Source: a virus. From it: DNA of 29,474 nt. A program made the position numbers and the translations under genes. Shown here piece after piece: positions 5,679 to 11,219 of this stretch. The stretch spans positions 1 through 29,474 of the IMG/VR virus record IMGVR_UViG_3300042402_000931; one strand, written 5' to 3'. The first letter of the stretch is position 1, and each line of letters opens with the position of its first letter. The notes below the pieces were generated by a model. The model saw only the letters and a list, made by a program, of their open reading frames with translations, ran no database searches and was not told the origin of the DNA.

Positions 5679-5684
5679 CCGCAT

Positions 5685-5697
5685 TTTGACTGTGAAC
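5685..5697 (+). promoter_or_regulatory. Stoperator-like 13-mer, site 7
   Basis: TTTGACTGTGAAC in the 27-base gap between the Cas4-like gene and the next ATG at 5706. Confidence 0.7.
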
Positions 5698-5705
5698 GGG
5701 GCACT

Positions 5706-5939
5706 ATGAGTTTTGCTACGTGGCTTAAAGAAGGGTTGGACTCAGGGTATTGCGGGCCGATGGTCTGCTTCACCCATGACGGGTTACCCATGACCGAAGC
5801 GGAAGAAGAGGCTTGGGACGAAGGGTATGACCCGTGTGTGTGGATGATCCGGCCGTACGAATGTTCTATCGAAAAGACAGCCGTCGAAACGAATCATTCC
5901 CCATCGAATTGGAGGAAACCTATTGATAACCGTAACTAA
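5706..5939 (+). CDS. Hypothetical acidic protein, 77 aa
   Basis: ATG 5706 lies just after a stoperator-like site and ACGGGG. The protein is acidic and Trp/Cys-rich (CGPMVCFTHDG, MTEAEEEAWDEGYDPCVWMIRPYEC), with four cysteines and several aromatic residues, possibly a small metal-binding fold. It resembles small proteins common in cluster A right arms, but I cannot name it. Its 3' end overlaps the next gene by 17 bases and contains that gene's GGAGG. Confidence 0.75.
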   Translation: MSFATWLKEGLDSGYCGPMVCFTHDGLPMTEAEEEAWDEGYDPCVWMIRPYECSIEKTAVETNHSPSNWRKPIDNRN

Positions 5940-6120
5940 AGACTGCGTGTGTGGTGAGGAGTTACGCGGCCGGCAAACAAAATGCTCTCAGTGCTACATC
6001 AAAGATCACAGTGGTTCGTCGCAGTGTCCGTTCTGTATGGAGTGGTATTGGACGCACCGCGCTGACAGAGCGGACAGGAAAACAGTGGAGTTTCATTTCG
6101 GCGGGAAGTGCCGTGCCTGA
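5923..6120 (+). CDS. Zinc-finger miniprotein, 65 aa
   Basis: TTG 5923 follows GGAGG (5911-5915) by seven bases. Two CxC/CxxC pairs near the N-terminus (CVCG, CSQC) and a CPFC motif with WYWTHR and a terminal HFGGKC give a multi-cysteine, probably zinc-binding fold. The DNA encoding the CPFC part (6016-6074) recurs at 2413-2471. Because cysteines are in register and the frame runs to a natural TGA, this locus appears to be the functional parent and the left copy the fragment. The partner or target is unknown. Confidence 0.75.
   Translation: MITVTKDCVCGEELRGRQTKCSQCYIKDHSGSSQCPFCMEWYWTHRADRADRKTVEFHFGGKCRA
6016..6074 (+). repeat. Zinc-finger coding module, copy B (in-frame)
   Basis: Partner of the repeat at 2413-2471. 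Here it is read as QCPFCMEWYWTHRADRADR within an intact gene. Confidence 0.85.
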
Positions 6121-6298
6121 AGATATCGCACCGCTGACGTTGTTTGAGGTCACCATTTCAAGAACGATCAGCCCAGACGGTGAACAAGGCATGATCCTGT
6201 CCACCCCAGAGAAGTTCAGTTTCGTTGAAGTCCTAGGTCTTTTAGAGGCCGCGAAGTGGCAACTGTTTAGGCAGATGTCAGAAAGGTATGGCAGATGA
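6113..6298 (+). CDS. Hypothetical protein, 61 aa
   Basis: GTG 6113 overlaps the previous gene by eight bases and follows GGCGGGAAG. The product shows two probable beta strands (LTLFEVTISRTI) followed by a helix (FSFVEVLGLLEAAKWQLFRQM). No family recognised. The stop overlaps the next start (ATGA). Confidence 0.7.
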   Translation: MPEDIAPLTLFEVTISRTISPDGEQGMILSTPEKFSFVEVLGLLEAAKWQLFRQMSERYGR

Positions 6299-6543
6299 CC
6301 CAATTCAAAGACGAAATTAAGCTGGGTGACTTGACTGTGACCGTGTCCACCATTGACCTGGCGCACACAGGTATGGGTGTGGGGTTTGAGACTTGCCTGT
6401 TCTGGAACCAGGAAAGCGAAGTGACCGCCAGGTATGAGACTGCTGCGGAAGCGATCAAGGGGCACGGGGCGTTCCTGTCCCCGGCGGTCATCGCTTACGT
6501 CGTCAGTAACTACCCGCTGCTCGCGGAGTGGTGCGGCGACTGA
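6295..6543 (+). CDS. Hypothetical beta-rich protein, 82 aa
   Basis: ATG 6295 overlaps the previous TGA; GAAAGG lies upstream. The first half alternates beta-type residues (DLTVTVSTIDLAHTG, FETCLFWN), followed by helices. No family recognised. Codons 12-16 contain a stoperator-like site. The TGA shares one base with the ATG of the helicase gene, so the two are translationally coupled. Confidence 0.75.
   Translation: MTQFKDEIKLGDLTVTVSTIDLAHTGMGVGFETCLFWNQESEVTARYETAAEAIKGHGAFLSPAVIAYVVSNYPLLAEWCGD
6330..6342 (+). promoter_or_regulatory. Stoperator-like 13-mer, site 8 (weak)
   Basis: CTTGACTGTGACC, one mismatch (A to C) from consensus, within a coding region. It is the weakest member of the set. 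Confidence 0.4.
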
Positions 6544-7343
6544 TGTACACCCCCCTACAAAGCCTTTTCATCAAAGGGAACGCCGGTGACCCGCTACCGC
6601 AGGTTTGGCAAACCCTAGAAACCAAAGGCACACGGTTCCTGCGCGGCCAACTCGCGTTGATCTGCGCCGGCCCCGGTGTCGGGAAGTCAGCGTTCATCCT
6701 GAGCTACGCACTGAAAGCGAAGGTGCCTACCCTGTACCTCTCCGCAGACTCCGACGCATTCACCCAACTGTCTAGGTCGCTGTCCATCCTGACCGGGTGG
6801 CCTTTGGAACGCACCACAGACATGGTTCGGGCCGGCGATCTGGGTGAGGCGAAAGAAGAGTTCGCTGACATACCAATCCGTTTCAACTATTCCGCGTCAC
6901 CGAATCTGGATCAGATCGAAGCGTCCGTTCGTGCCTACGAAGAGGTGTACGGGGACTACCCATCACTGGTGGTCATCGACAACGTCACCAACGTCCGCAC
7001 TGGCGGGGACAACGATGACGACCCCTTCAGTGGCTTGGAATCGTTGATGGATTACCTGCACGACATGGCGCGTTCGACAGCGGCGTGCGTAGTCGGGCTG
7101 CACCACGTAACCGGCGGCTATAACGATGCGGATAAACCCATCCCACTTTCGGGTGTGAAGGGTCAGATAGCCCGCGTACCGGAGATGGTGCTAACCCTGC
7201 ACAAAATGACCGACGATTTCGGGCCGGACCTTCTGTGCGTATCGACAGTGAAAAACCGTGGCGGGAAAGCGGACCCGTCAGGAAATGACTACGTCGCCCT
7301 GGCATTCCAAGGAGACAACATGCAGATAAAGGACGAACAATGA
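6543..7343 (+). CDS. DnaB/RecA-like replicative helicase ATPase
   Basis: 266 residues with a RecA-fold ATPase core: Walker A GPGVGKS (43-49), a strand LYLSADS after it, Walker B LVVIDNV with D146, and motif-3-like VVGLHHV with a downstream K/R-rich STVKNRGG. Lacking the N-terminal domain of full DnaB, it matches the short phage helicases of the L5 gp65 type. It probably unwinds DNA at the phage fork together with the split primase encoded downstream. ATG 6543 is preferred because it overlaps the previous TGA; upstream GTG codons would extend into the preceding gene. Its end overlaps a tiny membrane-protein gene (ATGA). Confidence 0.88.
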   Translation: MYTPLQSLFIKGNAGDPLPQVWQTLETKGTRFLRGQLALICAGPGVGKSAFILSYALKAKVPTLYLSADSDAFTQLSRSLSILTGWPLERTTDMVRAGDLGEAKEEFADIPIRFNYSASPNLDQIEASVRAYEEVYGDYPSLVVIDNVTNVRTGGDNDDDPFSGLESLMDYLHDMARSTAACVVGLHHVTGGYNDADKPIPLSGVKGQIARVPEMVLTLHKMTDDFGPDLLCVSTVKNRGGKADPSGNDYVALAFQGDNMQIKDEQ

Positions 7344-7423
7344 GCTTTGACCTAGGTTTCACAATCGCACTATTCATCTGGATCGCAACAGTGTCCGTGA
7401 TGGCTTGGATCGTGACCGAATGA
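7340..7423 (+). CDS. Miniature membrane protein, 27 aa
   Basis: ATG 7340 overlaps the helicase stop; TGA at 7421-7423. Nearly the whole product is one hydrophobic segment (TIALFIWIATVSVMAWIV), enough to cross a membrane once. It overlaps an equally small membrane gene (ATGA), so the two form a pair. No family can be assigned at this length. Precise overlaps on both sides favour a real gene. Confidence 0.6.
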   Translation: MSFDLGFTIALFIWIATVSVMAWIVTE

Positions 7424-7545
7424 TCCCCTCCGTAGCGTTGATCGTGGGCCTTGTGATCCTGCTGTTCGTGTGGATGGACTGGTACACCGCACGGGAAACG
7501 GACAGGGAGATTCAAAAGTTCTTCGATGACCACGACCAGACGTAA
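7420..7545 (+). CDS. Miniature membrane protein with charged tail, 41 aa
   Basis: ATG 7420 overlaps the stop of the 27-residue gene. Residues 4-20 (SVALIVGLVILLFVWMD) form one transmembrane segment, followed by a charged cytoplasmic or external tail (ARETDREIQKFFDDHDQ). The end overlaps endonuclease VII by 20 bases. The architecture resembles phage holin-like or membrane-anchor proteins, but the position inside a replication operon does not favour a lysis role. Confidence 0.6.
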   Translation: MIPSVALIVGLVILLFVWMDWYTARETDREIQKFFDDHDQT

Positions 7546-8008
7546 GCCGGCGAACCGGTCCCAAGACCGGTCGCACAAACGTCGCACTTGCGTGGACTGC
7601 GCCGACGAAGGCGTAACCACCGCAAGGAAAGCGCCCCACCCAGGACCGCGCTGCGCTACTCATCACCGCGCCAAACGAGCCAACAGGCGTTCGCAAACAC
7701 AAGAGCAACGGTGGACGCAGGTTTACGGCATCAGCGGGGACGAGTACTGGGCTATCTACCGGTACCAGCTAGGCCGGTGCTTCATCTGTGAGCGGGCCAC
7801 CGGGGCCCGCAAAAAGCTCTCAGTCGATCACTGCCATGCGACTGGGATTGTCAGGGGGTTGCTGTGCAGCACATGCAATTCGCGTGTCCTGGGGCATCTC
7901 AGGGACGATACGGACGCCTTCAGGCGTGCTATCGACTACCTGGAACGGCCACCGGCAACACGAGTCATCGGAAGAAGGGTAGTGCCCAATTTTGACAATG
8001 AACGGTAG
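7526..8008 (+). CDS. Recombination endonuclease VII
   Basis: 160 residues. The C-terminal half is the endonuclease VII fold: YGISGDEYWAIYRYQLGRC, zinc cysteines C85/C88 and C114/C117, and the catalytic DHCH segment (D101, H102, H104) followed by RGLLCSTCN and GHLRDD. This enzyme resolves branched DNA such as Holliday junctions before packaging. The N-terminal 55 residues are Arg/Lys-rich with their own C22/C25 and a later CATHH element, probably a DNA-binding extension. ATG 7526 lies within the preceding gene; L5 gp59 is the positional equivalent. A stoperator-like site lies at the very end of the gene. Confidence 0.93.
   Translation: MTTTRRKPANRSQDRSHKRRTCVDCADEGVTTARKAPHPGPRCATHHRAKRANRRSQTQEQRWTQVYGISGDEYWAIYRYQLGRCFICERATGARKKLSVDHCHATGIVRGLLCSTCNSRVLGHLRDDTDAFRRAIDYLERPPATRVIGRRVVPNFDNER
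7991..8003 (+). promoter_or_regulatory. Stoperator-like 13-mer, site 9
   Basis: TTTGACAATGAAC at the end of the endonuclease VII gene. The ATG inside the site is the start codon of the next small gene. Confidence 0.65.
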
Positions 8009-8120
8009 ACACCGTGGGAAGTTCAAGTGGAAGAAGTACTCCCGGTACAGCGGGAACCTCCGCGATTACTGGGTGGACCCCCGCCGCTGGCCTGAGCACT
8101 ACAAGGTGACAGATGACTGA
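7998..8120 (+). CDS. Small basic Trp/Tyr-rich protein, 40 aa
   Basis: ATG 7998 lies within a stoperator-like site and overlaps the previous gene by 11 bases; TGA at 8118-8120 overlaps the primase start by eight. The product is strongly basic with many aromatic residues (GRHRGKFKWKKYSRY, DYWVDPRRWPEHY), plausibly a nucleic-acid-binding accessory of the adjacent primase. There is no clear ribosome site, so coupling to upstream translation is likely. Confidence 0.6.
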   Translation: MNGRHRGKFKWKKYSRYSGNLRDYWVDPRRWPEHYKVTDD

Positions 8121-8517
8121 CCCTCTGATTGTGCAAGTGATCCACCGGTACCACCCAGAGTGGGATGCGCCTGTGGACAACGGGTATGACTGGATCAGCA
8201 CGTTATGCCCATTTCATCAAGAGTCCAACCGTTCCGCGTCAGTGTCGTATGACCGGAACGCTTTTCACTGTTTCGCCTGCCCGACGAAAGGTGACGCTAT
8301 TGCCTTGATCCGACTGAACGAGGAGGTGACATTTGAAGAGGCTTTCAGAATCGCAGAGGAGTTGGCTCCGGGAAGCCACCGAAAAGTACCACGCAAATCT
8401 GCCAGGAAGTCCGGGCGAAGAGTATTTGCGGAGCAGGGGGTTAGCGTCCCCGAAAATCCGGGAGGCCCTGGACAAGTTCCGGTTGGGATACGTCAGCGAC
8501 CCTCTGCCTGGGCATGA
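8113..8517 (+). CDS. DNA primase, zinc-binding part (CHC2), split gene part 1
   Basis: The first ~85 residues are a CHC2-type primase zinc domain: C32, H35 (CPFHQES), then FHCFAC with C53 and C56, and GDAIALIRLNEEVTFEEAFRIAEEL, which is the usual continuation. Beyond about residue 85 the frame no longer looks like primase; the homologous continuation is in the +1 frame of the next, overlapping gene. Primase is likewise in two frames in L5 (genes 57/58). Either the two parts are separate polypeptides or a +1 frameshift near 8360-8390 joins them. Confidence 0.88.
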   Translation: MTDPLIVQVIHRYHPEWDAPVDNGYDWISTLCPFHQESNRSASVSYDRNAFHCFACPTKGDAIALIRLNEEVTFEEAFRIAEELAPGSHRKVPRKSARKSGRRVFAEQGVSVPENPGGPGQVPVGIRQRPSAWA

Positions 8518-8992
8518 AATGTTCAAGGGGTTTCTGGCGATCCCGTACCTGCGGTGGTCCCAGGAGCACGGCTGGGCGGTAGTGAGTCTGCGGTTCAGGT
8601 GCGTCGAGGACCACGATCACAAAGGTCATGGCAAGTACATGACCACCGCTGGTGACCGGCCACGGCTGTACAACACTTTGGCGTTGCTGAAGGAGTCCCC
8701 TCGTATCGCGATCACCGAAGGTGAAATCGACGCGATCACAGCACAACTGTGCGGCATACCTGCGGTGGGTGTGCCGGGTTCGCAGGCGTGGCAGCACCAT
8801 TTCCGTGAACCGTTCCTGGGTTACCGGGAGGTGTTCGTCCTCGCTGACGGGGACGACGCCGGCATGGGGTTCGCGCACACCGTGGCGGCAACCTTGCCTA
8901 ACGCCAAGATCATCCCGTCCCCACCGGGAACGGATGTCAATGAGTTCGTAGTGAAGAACGGTGTTCAAGCACTGATGGAAAGGATCAAATAA
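8333..8992 (+). CDS. DNA primase, Toprim part, split gene part 2
   Basis: 219 residues holding the catalytic Toprim domain: E129 in AITEGEIDA and the D172-D174 pair in LADGDDAG, followed by a DVNEFV element as in phage primases. The N-terminal region includes EEYLRSRGL, typical of the start of the primase core. TTG 8333 lies six bases after AGGAGG (8321-8326), part of the near-perfect anti-16S match AGGAGGTGAC, although those bases also encode NEEVT of the upstream frame. The gene ends TAATG with the redoxin gene. It would act with the DnaB-like helicase at the fork. Confidence 0.9.
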   Translation: MKRLSESQRSWLREATEKYHANLPGSPGEEYLRSRGLASPKIREALDKFRLGYVSDPLPGHEMFKGFLAIPYLRWSQEHGWAVVSLRFRCVEDHDHKGHGKYMTTAGDRPRLYNTLALLKESPRIAITEGEIDAITAQLCGIPAVGVPGSQAWQHHFREPFLGYREVFVLADGDDAGMGFAHTVAATLPNAKIIPSPPGTDVNEFVVKNGVQALMERIK

Positions 8993-9231
8993 TGTTGACT
9001 GTGTACACCCAGCCTGGGTGCCTGCCGTGTAAGAGGGTCATCCAGAAGCTGGAAGAGGCCGGTATCCACCCGGATGTTGTGGATATCAGCGAAGACCCGT
9101 TGGCGAAGGAGTACGTCACGAAGTTTCTGCAAGCGAAGTCCACCCCTGTGATCGAAGCGCCGGGGTTCGATGCGGTGCTGGGTTACCAGCCTGACAAGTT
9201 GAAGGAGATCATCAATGCGTTTCGAGATTAA
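8992..9231 (+). CDS. NrdH-like glutaredoxin
   Basis: 79 residues with the thioredoxin-fold NrdH signature: MLTVYTQPGCLPCK, redox pair C10/C13, a TPVIEAPGFDAVLGYQPDKL segment including the cis-Pro loop (STPV), and a short C-terminal helix. Its job is probably to deliver reducing equivalents to the phage ribonucleotide reductase encoded 2 kb downstream; class II enzymes are usually served by thioredoxin-type proteins, so the pairing is an inference. ATG 8992 shares a base with the primase stop, and a stoperator-like site begins at the third base of the start codon. Confidence 0.9.
   Translation: MLTVYTQPGCLPCKRVIQKLEEAGIHPDVVDISEDPLAKEYVTKFLQAKSTPVIEAPGFDAVLGYQPDKLKEIINAFRD
8994..9006 (+). promoter_or_regulatory. 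Stoperator-like 13-mer, site 10
   Basis: GTTGACTGTGTAC starting at the G of the redoxin ATG, so it encodes the LTVY that follows Met. Confidence 0.65.
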
Positions 9232-9313
9232 TTTCGCTGTCGGGGTGAACTTCCCGCGCTGGGTGGAACGTATCCACGATTACGTGTGGACCGGTGATGA
9301 CGACGATGAATGA
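9215..9313 (+). CDS. Miniprotein, 32 aa, acidic tail
   Basis: ATG 9215 follows GAAGGAG (9201-9207) by seven bases and overlaps the end of the redoxin gene; TGA 9311-9313 overlaps the DUF3310 start. The peptide starts MRFEINFAVGVNF and ends in six acidic residues of seven. Unknown function, possibly only a coupling frame, but the ribosome site is good. Confidence 0.55.
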   Translation: MRFEINFAVGVNFPRWVERIHDYVWTGDDDDE

Positions 9314-9512
9314 CCCGGTTTCCCCGGACCACTACCAGTTCCACAACGGTGTCGAAGTCATCGACCTCACAGAGCAGTTGAACTTCAACCTGGGCAACGT
9401 GGTCAAGTACGCGTCCCGCGCCGGGAGAAAAACAACTGACCCCACAGAGGATTTGAGGAAAGCGCAGTGGTATCTGAACCGCGAAATCTACCGATTGGCA
9501 CATGATGAGTAA
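9306..9512 (+). CDS. DUF3310 protein (phage nucleotide-kinase-like family)
   Basis: About 68 residues that fit DUF3310 well: DPVSPDHYQFHNGVEVIDLTEQL, then LGNVVKYASRAGRK, then DPTEDLRKAQWYLNREI. The family includes short phage proteins related to T7 gp1.7, a nucleotide kinase, although short versions are often called only hypothetical. The conserved block starts two residues after ATG 9306, so this start is preferred over ATG 9297, GTG 9294 and similar codons. The context among RNR, NrdH and polymerase genes fits a nucleotide-pool role. The stop overlaps the metallophosphoesterase gene. Confidence 0.85.
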   Translation: MNDPVSPDHYQFHNGVEVIDLTEQLNFNLGNVVKYASRAGRKTTDPTEDLRKAQWYLNREIYRLAHDE

Positions 9513-10272
9513 ACGGATTGTGATCCTGCCTGACACACAAATCCCGTATCACGATCATCGGGCTATGGCAGCGGTCATCAAGTTCGTCGGGGAATTCAAA
9601 CCAGACGAAGTCATCCACATCGGTGACGTGATGGACTACCCACAACCATCCCGGTGGAACAAAGGGACGGCCGGGGAGTTCGAAGGGTCTGTGTTCAAAG
9701 ACTCTGAGCTAGCGAAGCAAAAACTGTTCGCACCTTTGCGTGCCGTCTATGACGGCCCTATCGGAGTGCATGAGGGTAACCATGACGAACGCCCACGAAC
9801 CTACCTCTCCAAGTACGCCCCGGCGCTGGCTGAGTCTGGTGCGTTTGACATCGAAACCCTTTTGGATTTCGACGGGTTCGGTGTGAAGAAGCTGCCTGAT
9901 TTCAACAAGGTGGCACCGGGGTGGTTGACCACCCACGGGCATAAGGGCGGTATCAGTTTGTCGAGGTTCGCCGGCCACACCGCGTTGGGTGCGGCGGTGA
10001 AGTTCACAAAGAGTGTGGTCATGGGTCACACGCACCGCATCGGTCTGCTGGCTCACTCGTCAGGGTATGACGGGCGGGTCACTAGGACTGTTCACGGGTT
10101 TGAGGTCGGGAACCTGATGGACATGAAGCAGGCGCATTACCTGAAGGGTGCTGCGGGTAACTGGCAGCACGGGTTCGGAATATTGACAGTGAACGGGCAG
10201 CACGTTTCCCCGGAACCTGTGTTCATCAACAACCGTCGATTCACTGTTGACGGCCACACTTGGGAGGTCTAA
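9505..10272 (+). CDS. Metallophosphoesterase, Bxb1 gp47 / L5 gp54 family; probable recombination directionality factor
   Basis: 255 residues, the same length as Bxb1 gp47. Calcineurin-type motifs are present in order: D10-x-Q12 (PDTQ), GDVMD with D41, GNHDE (N92, H93, D94), HGH (H144-H146) and GHTH (H175, H177). In Bxb1 this protein doubles as the recombination directionality factor that lets the serine integrase excise the prophage; in L5, which has a tyrosine integrase, the relative serves another, replication-linked role. Because this window carries a Bxb1-type serine integrase, the RDF role is likely. ATG 9505 or 9502. A stoperator-like site is embedded near the C-terminus (ILTVNG). Confidence 0.92.
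   Translation: MSKRIVILPDTQIPYHDHRAMAAVIKFVGEFKPDEVIHIGDVMDYPQPSRWNKGTAGEFEGSVFKDSELAKQKLFAPLRAVYDGPIGVHEGNHDERPRTYLSKYAPALAESGAFDIETLLDFDGFGVKKLPDFNKVAPGWLTTHGHKGGISLSRFAGHTALGAAVKFTKSVVMGHTHRIGLLAHSSGYDGRVTRTVHGFEVGNLMDMKQAHYLKGAAGNWQHGFGILTVNGQHVSPEPVFINNRRFTVDGHTWEV
10192..10204 (+). promoter_or_regulatory. Stoperator-like 13-mer, site 11
   Basis: ATTGACAGTGAAC inside the metallophosphoesterase gene, 83 bases from site 12. Confidence 0.55.
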
Positions 10273-11055
10273 ATGTTGACTGTGAACGAAACGTACGAGC
10301 AGCGGTGGGCACGCAGGGATGCGAAGTTGCAGGATCGGCTGGCTGACATCCCGTCGAGGTTCACCAACGAGGCGCTGTATGAGGAGCGCCCTGTGGGTTG
10401 GGCGGTGCAGAACGCGGAGCACGAGTTCTTCGGCACCAGTTTTGATGTGTTCCAGAAGCAGGTTCGTAAGGCGGCTCAGACCGTGGCGTGGCAGTGGCCT
10501 GGTGTGTTGGAGGTCGAGGACGCGGAGCAGGAACTGTGGCTTGAACTGATGGACAAGTCCACTATGACCAAGCTGCGGGACTCTTTCGATGACAAAAACC
10601 GGTTGAGTGCGCTTATCAAGATGGGACACCGTATTGCTAACGAGGCTTTTAACGATTACCAGTTAGCCACCGGCAACCTTCGCTACTCCGTCAACGCGGT
10701 AAAGAAAATTCTGGAAGATGCCGCGAACCAAGAGAAGCATCCTGAAGTCAAGCTGCTCACACGTTCAGATTTGTTCAGCCTGACGCGTGGGATGGAGATT
10801 CTTCGCGGAAAGAACGCCGGCCACGCAGACGCTATCTCGTCCCGTTACCGGGAGGGTGAAGTACCGAAAGGCGCAGCGGCAGACCGGCTGCGTAAGGCGC
10901 TCGTTGCTCTCACAACGCACATGAACCGTTCGTACAAACAACAGTACGCGGAACGGTCAGACGGTCCAGGGACTCGCAAGGCGATCAGCAACGTGGCAGC
11001 GCAGGTGATTTCGGCGAAGCAGTACGCCGGTGATTACTCAGACGGGCGACGGTGA
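10273..11055 (+). CDS. Sigma-factor-like DNA-binding protein (tentative), 260 aa
   Basis: ATG 10273 follows GGAGG. A segment at about residues 57-95 (FQKQVRKAAQTVAWQWPG then VEDAEQELWLEL) resembles sigma-70 region 2, where ED-x-x-Q-E is typical. A later stretch (SSRYREGEVPKGAAADRLRKALVAL) resembles a region-4 helix-turn-helix. The charged C-terminus would suit nucleic-acid binding. L5-type phages have a comparable gene between the metallophosphoesterase and RNR, function unproven. A role as late-transcription factor is possible but not demonstrated. A stoperator-like site is fused to the start codon. Confidence 0.7.
   Translation: MLTVNETYEQRWARRDAKLQDRLADIPSRFTNEALYEERPVGWAVQNAEHEFFGTSFDVFQKQVRKAAQTVAWQWPGVLEVEDAEQELWLELMDKSTMTKLRDSFDDKNRLSALIKMGHRIANEAFNDYQLATGNLRYSVNAVKKILEDAANQEKHPEVKLLTRSDLFSLTRGMEILRGKNAGHADAISSRYREGEVPKGAAADRLRKALVALTTHMNRSYKQQYAERSDGPGTRKAISNVAAQVISAKQYAGDYSDGRR
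10275..10287 (+). promoter_or_regulatory. Stoperator-like 13-mer, site 12
   Basis: GTTGACTGTGAAC beginning at the G of the ATG of the sigma-like gene; it encodes LTVN after Met. Confidence 0.65.
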
Positions 11056-11219
11056 TGAACATTCTTGACGCTCTGTTCAACGGCATGGGCGGCTCCGAAA
11101 TGTACCGGGCACAAGTGTTCCCGGAACTATTCCCGCACCAACCACCAATGCTCATCCACAACTGGTCTGTGACCGACCGCGAAATGTACTGCGGCATCAA
11201 CCCGAAAGGAACTGCATGA
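11055..11219 (+). CDS. Small protein, 54 aa, upstream of RNR
   Basis: ATG 11055 shares one base with the preceding TGA; TGA 11217-11219 overlaps the RNR start by four bases. The product has a Pro/Phe-rich centre ([17 protein letters not shown]) and no recognised domain. Its placement suggests translational coupling to the RNR gene rather than a known catalytic role. Confidence 0.65.
   Translation: MNILDALFNGMGGSEMYRAQVFPELFPHQPPMLIHNWSVTDREMYCGINPKGTA

Noticed and set aside
5951-6298. Long open frame in the alternative register over the zinc-finger gene
   Set aside because: It disrupts the cysteine-rich frame that has a proper ribosome site; only its last part (from GTG 6113) is a gene.
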